From: Acidobacteriota bacterium
Lineage (GTDB): Bacteria > Acidobacteriota > Terriglobia > Acidiferrales > UBA7541
Direction: 5' to 3'
Length of the DNA: 38,315 nucleotides
Assembly: GCA_003223245.1 (NCBI GenBank)
Contig: QHYI01000179.1
Span: forward strand, 1-38,315
The translations under genes and the position numbers were made by a program. A model generated the notes under the pieces. The model did no database searches and was not told the DNA's origin. It saw only the letters and a program-made list of their open reading frames with translations. This document shows, in pieces, positions 33,149 to 38,315 of this stretch; positions within the stretch are counted from its first letter, which is position 1, and each line of letters starts with the position of its first letter.

Positions 33149-33658
33149 CTATGCGCCGGCTGCCGCCGACCGCTCGCGGTAAAAGTGCATCAGGTCGGTC
33201 AAGACGGGCTCTGCGTCGAGCTGCCGCAAAAGCGTGGTTACCTGTCCTCGATGATAAGTCCCGTGGTTAACTAGGTGCTGCATCGATTGCCAAAGCGGAT
33301 TCTTGTACACGCCAAATTTCAGCGTTTTGTACTCAATCTTGCGATCGAGGTCCGCCTGGGTCAGGCCGTGCACAAAAGTCAGCAACCTCGGCTCAAATTC
33401 GCTCCAGCCTTCCTTGAGCGTTTTTGCGTCCTTAAATGGGGTCGCGTCGGGTAGCGAAGACGGCGAGCGGCCCTGAAAACGTTCGAGCCACACCCATTCT
33501 GCTCCGAAGATGTGTGCGAGCGTATCCCGAACCGAGCCGAAGCTCGAACCCATGGGCTTCAGAAACTGCTCCGTCGTGAGCTTGGAAGCAGCTTGTAACT
33601 GCCGGTGATTTGCCCAGGCGTTGTAATCATAGAGTATACGCATCTCTTCCGGTGTCAT
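33149..33658 (-). CDS. DinB-family four-helix metal-binding protein
   Basis: A 169-residue DinB/YfiT-like protein. The opening YDYNAWANHRQL and the three-His metal site are visible: His49 in DTLAHIFGAEW, and His132 and His136 in HLVNHGTYHRGQ. Families of this fold include thiol-dependent transferases and stress-induced proteins; the specific role cannot be told. AAGGA lies just before the ATG. It is inserted between panB (113 bp upstream) and panC (16 bp downstream) on the same strand. Confidence 0.92.
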   Translation of the reverse strand: MTPEEMRILYDYNAWANHRQLQAASKLTTEQFLKPMGSSFGSVRDTLAHIFGAEWVWLERFQGRSPSSLPDATPFKDAKTLKEGWSEFEPRLLTFVHGLTQADLDRKIEYKTLKFGVYKNPLWQSMQHLVNHGTYHRGQVTTLLRQLDAEPVLTDLMHFYRERSAAAGA

Positions 33659-33771
33659 GATTCCTTTCTCTCCTTACCGTGCCATTGGCTATGCCGTTAG
33701 AGGGCGCCGTCGCCGAAGCGTTTTGCGCTCTGAATGTTGCGTCCAAGCGAAGAACAGGCTTGTAGGTTTTT

Positions 33772-34674
33772 TTACCAGTCGCCGTCGATATTGACCGGCG
33801 CTTCCTTCTCTTCCCTGGCCACATGCGGTGCATGATAAGACTCCGCATCAGAAGGAAATCCGCCGGTGCGCACGTCCTCGCAATACCGGCGCACCGCGCC
33901 CGAGATGATTTCTCCGACCTGCGCATATGGCCGCGCGAATTTCGGCAGCGGCGTGAACGTCAGCCCCAGAATGTCGTGCAGCACCAACACCTGGCCGTCG
34001 CAGTCCGGCCCGGCGCCGATGCCGATGGTCGGAATGCGCGATTCGCGCGTAATCTGAGCCGCCAGTTCGCGTGGCACCGCCTCCAGCACCACGGCAAACG
34101 CGCCCGCGGCTTCGACCGCGCGCGCATCTCGAATCAAATGTTCCGCCGCATCGGGCGTTTTTCCCTGCACGCGATAACCGCCCAGGGCGTTCAGCGATTG
34201 CGGCGTCAACCCGACATGCCCCATCACCGGGATTTCCGATTCGGTGAGCCGCGCGATCAGCTCTAAGCGCCGCTCGCCGCCCTCTATCTTCACCGCTTCT
34301 GCTCCAGCTTCCTTTACGAAGCGCACCGCATTGCGAAGCGACTCTGCCGTGTCTGTGTGATAGCTGCCGAAAGGCATGTCCGCCACCAGCAATGCGCGCC
34401 GCGTGCCCCGGCGCACAGCGCGTGTGTGATGGAGCATGTCTTCGAGAGTCACGGGCAGTGTGCTTTCGTATCCAAGCGCCACCATGCCTACGGAGTCGCC
34501 CACGAGAATCACGTCCACGCCCGCTTCGTCGAGCAGCCGCGCGGTCGGATAGTCGTACGCGGTCAAACAAGTGATTTTTTCCGGTCTGGAGTAGGAACCC
34601 ACAGCGCGGATCTTCCGCTGCAGGAGGTCGGGAACAGTGACTTTGCCGTTCCCAGGATTAGAAACGACACTCAT
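33772..34674 (-). CDS. panB: 3-methyl-2-oxobutanoate hydroxymethyltransferase
   Basis: A 300-residue TIM-barrel enzyme making ketopantoate from 2-oxoisovalerate and methylene-tetrahydrofolate. Metal ligands are seen in LVGDSVGM (Asp60), ADMPFGSY (Asp99) and KIEGG (Glu131); the catalytic Glu is in the block LEAVP, and GIGAGPDCDGQVLVLHD follows. The C-terminus is slightly longer than usual, with about 25 charged residues. GGAGG with a 5-base gap precedes the ATG. It is the first gene of the panB-dinB-panC run. Confidence 0.96.
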   Translation of the reverse strand: MSVVSNPGNGKVTVPDLLQRKIRAVGSYSRPEKITCLTAYDYPTARLLDEAGVDVILVGDSVGMVALGYESTLPVTLEDMLHHTRAVRRGTRRALLVADMPFGSYHTDTAESLRNAVRFVKEAGAEAVKIEGGERRLELIARLTESEIPVMGHVGLTPQSLNALGGYRVQGKTPDAAEHLIRDARAVEAAGAFAVVLEAVPRELAAQITRESRIPTIGIGAGPDCDGQVLVLHDILGLTFTPLPKFARPYAQVGEIISGAVRRYCEDVRTGGFPSDAESYHAPHVAREEKEAPVNIDGDW

Positions 34675-34945
34675 CTTGGCCTCCGGTGCCGCTCCTTCAC
34701 TTCAGAACTTCAGGATGCGGCCCTGCACCTGTCTCGCCAAGAATAACAAATTGTGATGCGTAGCTCCAGAAAATTTGATGCATCAACGCCGAATGTCGAC
34801 TAGGTTCCGGAAACCTCACGTGCGCCGAACACTGGCCGCGGAGCCCAACAGCGCTCCTGCACGCGCTGCTGCTGAAACACTTCTGGGGCGCGAAACGGGC
34901 AAACCTCTCCTTCGAGCGCCCGGGCGAACATTCGCCTTGACAAGG
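34675..34945. other. Divergent intergenic stretch upstream of panB and a membrane protein gene
   Basis: About 270 bases without a credible gene; short open frames here show no family features. The right end carries a TTGACA (34937-34942), the first element of the promoter region described separately. I see no other structure. Confidence 0.4.
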
Positions 34946-34975
34946 CTGACAAGGCCCTGTACTTTACATTATAAA
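34946..34975 (+). promoter_or_regulatory. Likely sigma70 promoter of the small membrane protein gene
   Basis: CTGACA (34946-34951) and TATAAA (34970-34975) are 18 bases apart; an alternative is TTGACA (34937-34942) with TACTTT 17 bases later. The -10 region lies inside a palindrome, so a repressor bound there would block the promoter. The gene starts at 34995 behind GGAGG. Confidence 0.55.
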
Positions 34976-34978
34976 GTA
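34960..34978. promoter_or_regulatory. Palindromic operator overlapping the -10 box
   Basis: Perfect 7-bp arms TACTTTA and TAAAGTA flank a 5-base centre. It overlaps the predicted -10 box and lies 16 bases before the start codon of the downstream gene. Its size fits a dimeric winged-helix repressor, but no such regulator gene is adjacent, so the protein that binds is unknown. Confidence 0.6.
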
Positions 34979-34994
34979 CTTCACGGAGGTTGCC

Positions 34995-35396
34995 ATGAAC
35001 CACGCGGCTAGCCCGTCCAAACTCTTCGCTCTCGCCCTGTCGGAATGGCTGCTCGTTTTGCCCGCCGCCGTGCTTCTCGCCCCCGCTGCGCTGCGCTTTA
35101 TGCAACCGCGCCAATATGAGCCCGCGCGAACCAGTTGGGCCATCCTTGAGTGGGCCAGTAGACACATCTCGCGCGCCGATGCAGCCCTCCTTTTTCTTGG
35201 CTTGCCGGTGATTGCCGTGGTTCTAGGGTGCGCCGCTCTTCTGTCCTTGTGGCGCCGCGATGAGACTCTTCGGCAGGACCTGAGTGCGGCCCTTCGAAGC
35301 CTTCGTCGGCATTTGCCTGTCGCGATCCTGGGAAGCGGGACGCTGCTGGCCGCCGCGATTCTTGCCGCAGTCGTTGCTCACATCATTACGGACTGA
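34995..35396 (+). CDS. Small membrane protein of unknown function behind a repressible promoter
   Basis: A 133-residue protein with probably three transmembrane helices (about residues 11-34, 57-80 and 107-130). Between the first two is a polar Arg/Trp-containing loop, and between the second and third a charged Arg/Asp/Glu-rich cytoplasmic or periplasmic loop (WRRDETLRQDLSAALRSLRR). I do not recognise the family. The ribosome binding site GGAGG with a 5-base gap and the upstream palindrome/promoter support a regulated gene. It is the only gene of its transcript; hpnB converges from the other side. Confidence 0.7.
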   Translation: MNHAASPSKLFALALSEWLLVLPAAVLLAPAALRFMQPRQYEPARTSWAILEWASRHISRADAALLFLGLPVIAVVLGCAALLSLWRRDETLRQDLSAALRSLRRHLPVAILGSGTLLAAAILAAVVAHIITD

Positions 35397-35463
35397 CCAC
35401 AGCTTCAGAGACGGATCCTCTTTCATTCGTTCTTTCGAGCGGTTTTTTCTTATTTACCGCTGG

Positions 35464-36618
35464 CTAACGCTTCTGCGGCGCCTGCGCCCGGCCTTTCCAC
35501 TGGCCGCCGCGGCCAAGCCAGTAGCGCACGGCGGAAACACACGTCGCGTAGGCGTAGAAAAGCGCGGCGATAGGAACCGTCAGCGCCCAGGTCCACGACA
35601 AATCGTAAAACTTCACGGTCGGCAGAAAAGACGCGGCCATCAATGCAACGGTCGTGTCCACGAGCAGCCAAGCTTGTCCGGGATATTCAAAAAAGAGCAC
35701 CCACGGAAGCAAATAGGTGATAACCAGCCACGCCAAAGTACCGAGGAGCAGGAGGAAGGAATAATGGAGCTGCGTGAACGCCGTGCGGGCAATCATGTCC
35801 CGCAATTCCCCAAGGGTCGCGCAGCCGCGCAGACTCCGACTCTTACGCGTCACTCCCAGCCAGACTTTTCCGCCGCTTTCTTTCACGGCGCCCGCCAGGG
35901 CGCAATCGTCAATGACTTCGTTGCGAATTGTGGCCATCCCGCCGATGCGTTCCAGCGCTGTCCGCCTCAATAGAATGCACCCGCCTGCCGCCCCGGCCGT
36001 GCGAGCCTTGGGATCCGCCACCCAGTTTGGCGGATAGAGCATCAGGAAAAAATAGAGAAAGGAGGGTATGAGCAGCCGTTCCGGGAACGTTTTCGCTTGA
36101 AGCAACGCCATCCAAGAGGCCAGATCGAATTCACCGTTTGTCGCGCGGGAGACGAGCTCGGGGAGGGTCTCCGGTGCTTGGGTGATATCCGCATCGACAA
36201 ACCAAAAATACTCTGGCGCCTTCCCTCGGGCAGCTGCAACTCCTTCATTCATGGCCCACACTTTCCCGGTCCAGCCGGGAGGAAGCTCTCCTGCCGAATG
36301 CACGGTGACCTTTCGCGCCGCCCCGGATTCTTCCGCCGCTTTCCGCGCCAGCTCGGCCGTCCCGTCGCTGCTGTGATCATCCACGACAACGATGGAAAAG
36401 TCGCCGGCATAGTTCTGCTTGGCCAAAGAAATGACGCAGCGCGTGATGGTCTGCTCTTCGTCGCGAGCCGGAACGATCGCCACCACGCCGGGCCAACGCT
36501 GGAGTGCCTTTGGTTCAGTCGTGTCTTCGTGTACCTGCCAGAAATTTCCGCGAAGAAAGAACAGATACAACCAGATGGCAAAGGGGACGGCGGCGACGAG
36601 CGTTGGCGTCAGAGACAC
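35464..36618 (-). CDS. hpnB: HpnB-like hopene-associated glycosyltransferase
   Basis: A 384-residue family 2 glycosyltransferase with an N-terminal helix, a GT-A domain and three to four C-terminal helices. GT2 features: VPARDEEQTI (about 50-59), VVVDDHSSDGT (78-88) and the metal-binding FVDADI (140-145). Features of the HpnB group: PPGWTGKVWA, SFLYFFLMLYPPNWV, AAGGC, VIDDCALA and SLRG followed by RTAFTQLHYS. HpnB proteins occur in hopanoid gene clusters, and their exact sugar transfer step is not settled; no other hpn gene is in this window. The start is GTG 36618. Confidence 0.8.
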   Translation of the reverse strand: MSLTPTLVAAVPFAIWLYLFFLRGNFWQVHEDTTEPKALQRWPGVVAIVPARDEEQTITRCVISLAKQNYAGDFSIVVVDDHSSDGTAELARKAAEESGAARKVTVHSAGELPPGWTGKVWAMNEGVAAARGKAPEYFWFVDADITQAPETLPELVSRATNGEFDLASWMALLQAKTFPERLLIPSFLYFFLMLYPPNWVADPKARTAGAAGGCILLRRTALERIGGMATIRNEVIDDCALAGAVKESGGKVWLGVTRKSRSLRGCATLGELRDMIARTAFTQLHYSFLLLLGTLAWLVITYLLPWVLFFEYPGQAWLLVDTTVALMAASFLPTVKFYDLSWTWALTVPIAALFYAYATCVSAVRYWLGRGGQWKGRAQAPQKR

Positions 36619-36767
36619 CTACTATTGTGCAACGGATTCGGTCCGGGCGACATGCGTCTCAGGTTTTTGGCGGGTAATCCGTTTTCCGTGGAAAAGATGA
36701 ATACCGACTTCAAGACCATTTTTCACTTAGAACTTAAGACTGCTTCAAACTCAAGACTTACAACTGT

Positions 36768-38315
36768 CTATGCCAGATCTTCCCTGCGAATGGGCAAACG
36801 GCGAAGGCGCTTGCCGGTGGCGTTGAAAATGGCGTTGCAGATCGCGGGCGCAACCACTGGAACGGTCGGCTCCCCGATCCCCGTGGGCGCTTCTGTGCTC
36901 GGCACGATGTAAACCTCGATGGGCGGAGCCTCGTTCATACGGATCATGGCATAGTCGTTGAAATTGGATTGCACGACACGCCCGCCCTCGACGGTTATAG
37001 CGTCCTTGACCGTGGCCGTAAGAGCATAGATTGCGGCGCTTTCGACTTGCGCAAGGACGCCGTTGGGATTCACGGCGCGTCCGCAATCCACGGCGCAAAT
37101 AATCCGCTTCACATCGTAGGGAGCGCTCGAAGCGGAAACCTCCGCGACGGCGGCCACATAACTGAAGAACGAGTAGAAGCCGGCGATGCCGCGGCCCTGC
37201 CCTTTCGGAAGCGGCTTGTTCCATCCAGCTTTCTCTGCCGCGAGTTGCAAAACACCCTTCAAACGCGCGGTATCGAGCGGGTGATAGTCTTCCCGGCCTT
37301 CTCCAAACTGCGGAATCTTGCGTGAGTCGCCAATGAGCTTGAGGCGAAACGCAAGCGGATCCTCCCCGGCAGCGTGCGCCAACTCATCCACGAAACTTTC
37401 CATAACGAAACCGCTGCTCGAGTGCTCGACCGAACGCCACCATGCGCGCGGCGCGCTGGAATGTGCAAGCGTATACTCGATACGAATATTCGGCGTTGTG
37501 TAAGGAATCGTCGCGCCCGTGCCAAATTCACCCATTCCCGGATCATTTTCGCCCTTCTGGCTCCACTTCGCCGCAATGGAGGTGGACGTCTGGAAATGCT
37601 TATAAGCGAGAAGTTTTCCATCGTTATCGAGAGCGCCCTGCAATCTGTGATAGGAAGCGGGACGATAGAAATCGTGTTGCATGTCGTCTTCGCGCGTCCA
37701 CAAGACCATCACGGGCTTGCCTGCGATTTTGGCAACCTGCGCCGCTTCCATCACGAAATCCGCCTGGTAACGCCGCCCAAACCCTCCCCCCATCAGCGTG
37801 GTGTGCACAGTGACTTTTTCTGGGGGAAGCTTTGCCGCTTCCGCGATCACGGCTTGCGCCCACTGTGGCCCTTGCGAAGGCACCCACGCTTCCGCGCTGT
37901 CCGGCCGGATGTGCACGGTGCAATTCATGGGCTCCATGCAAACGTGGGCGGCAAACGGCAGTTCGTAGATGGCTTCCACTTTCTTGGAAGCAGCTTCGAG
38001 CGCCGCATTGGCGTCGCCCTCGTTGCGAAGAACGCCTCCGGGCTTGGCAGCGTTGGCTAAAAATTGATTGCGCAACTCCTCGCTGGATTCCTTCGCTGCA
38101 GCGCCTTCCTCCCACTTCACTTCCAGCGCTTTGCGTCCTTCGATCGCCGCCCAGGAATCCTCCGCCAGCACGGCGACGCCGCCCGTTGTGGAAGCGCCGC
38201 GGCCGCTGGTCTTGATCTCAAAGACGTCGCGTACGCCGCGCACCGCTTTGGCTTTCCTAGCATCGAAGGAAGCCACTTTCCCTTCGAACACCGGACAGCG
38301 CGCAATCACCGCGTA
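36768..38315 (-). CDS. Xanthine dehydrogenase-family molybdopterin-binding subunit (IorB-like), N-terminus outside window
   Basis: The frame is open to the right edge of the window, so about 515 C-terminal residues of a protein of roughly 740 are seen. It is a molybdenum hydroxylase large subunit related to isoquinoline 1-oxidoreductase beta: GGVAVLAEDSWAAIEGRKAL, the MGGGFGRR cofactor loop, a WWRSVEHSSSGFVMESFVDE block, and near the C-terminus GIGEPTVP with the catalytic Glu that activates the Mo centre. Such enzymes hydroxylate aldehydes or N-heterocycles with a small [2Fe-2S] subunit, usually encoded next to it; it may lie beyond the edge. It is the minus-strand gene upstream of hpnB, with a 149-bp gap. 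Confidence 0.92.
   Translation of the reverse strand, partial: YAVIARCPVFEGKVASFDARKAKAVRGVRDVFEIKTSGRGASTTGGVAVLAEDSWAAIEGRKALEVKWEEGAAAKESSEELRNQFLANAAKPGGVLRNEGDANAALEAASKKVEAIYELPFAAHVCMEPMNCTVHIRPDSAEAWVPSQGPQWAQAVIAEAAKLPPEKVTVHTTLMGGGFGRRYQADFVMEAAQVAKIAGKPVMVLWTREDDMQHDFYRPASYHRLQGALDNDGKLLAYKHFQTSTSIAAKWSQKGENDPGMGEFGTGATIPYTTPNIRIEYTLAHSSAPRAWWRSVEHSSSGFVMESFVDELAHAAGEDPLAFRLKLIGDSRKIPQFGEGREDYHPLDTARLKGVLQLAAEKAGWNKPLPKGQGRGIAGFYSFFSYVAAVAEVSASSAPYDVKRIICAVDCGRAVNPNGVLAQVESAAIYALTATVKDAITVEGGRVVQSNFNDYAMIRMNEAPPIEVYIVPSTEAPTGIGEPTVPVVAPAICNAIFNATGKRLRRLPIRREDLA

Noticed and set aside
1-38315. CRISPR arrays, insertion sequences or phage genes
   Set aside because: No regularly spaced repeats, transposase or integrase motifs, or phage structural genes were seen on either strand.

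Overview
The window looks like chromosomal DNA of a GC-rich Gram-negative bacterium, most likely an uncultured member of the Acidobacteriota. This placement is inferred from the gene families seen: two MacB-type permeases, a PilZ-TonB fusion, an SgcJ/EcaC-like relic, DinB and AI-2E family proteins, HpnB and a stand-alone methylmalonyl-CoA mutase catalytic subunit. No rRNA or tRNA gene is visible to confirm it. No phage, insertion sequence or CRISPR array was seen.

Layout. 1-2.8 kb: the C-terminal end of a Gly/Ser-rich protein with a good terminator, an AmmeMemoRadiSam protein B gene, a translationally coupled pair of unknown small genes, and a small membrane protein. 2.9-5.4 kb: methylmalonyl-CoA mutase catalytic subunit and Maf. 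5.5-8.0 kb: two overlapping MacB/FtsX-type ABC permeases. 8.4-11.4 kb: a PilZ-repeat-TM-TonB fusion, an anchored unknown protein and a non-coding stretch with strong RNA-like folding. 11.4-17.9 kb, minus strand: pafA-like phosphatase, pyrD, rlpA, pyrF, selB, tatA. 18.0-21.0 kb, plus strand: pyrR, pyrB, pyrC, with a near-perfect PyrR-binding hairpin between pyrR and pyrB. 21.1-26.0 kb: thiD, a frameshifted relic of a small secreted protein, gdhA, a membrane-anchored YHS-like protein and serS. 26.1-27.0 kb: divergent VOC/MarR pair sharing a perfect palindromic operator. 27.0-27.9 kb: about 1 kb without a convincing gene but with two strong terminator hairpins. 27.9-29.2 kb: glmM broken by an internal deletion. 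29.4-32.1 kb: AI-2E family transporter and PAS-PAS-GGDEF diguanylate cyclase. 32.3-34.7 kb: panB, dinB-like, panC. 35-38.3 kb: small membrane protein behind a palindromic operator, hpnB, and the C-terminal two thirds of a molybdenum hydroxylase large subunit.

Themes. Pyrimidine synthesis is split into two arms running in opposite directions: pyrD/pyrF on the minus strand and pyrR-pyrB-pyrC on the plus strand, with the second arm apparently under RNA-level control by PyrR. Cyclic-di-GMP signalling is represented by a diguanylate cyclase with an intact GGDEF and I-site and by a PilZ domain fused through a repeat linker to a TonB-like C-terminus. Pantothenate synthesis (panB, panC) forms a compact cluster. 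The points most worth checking are the PyrR hairpin, the PilZ-TonB fusion, the two folded non-coding stretches, and the lesion in the normally essential glmM.
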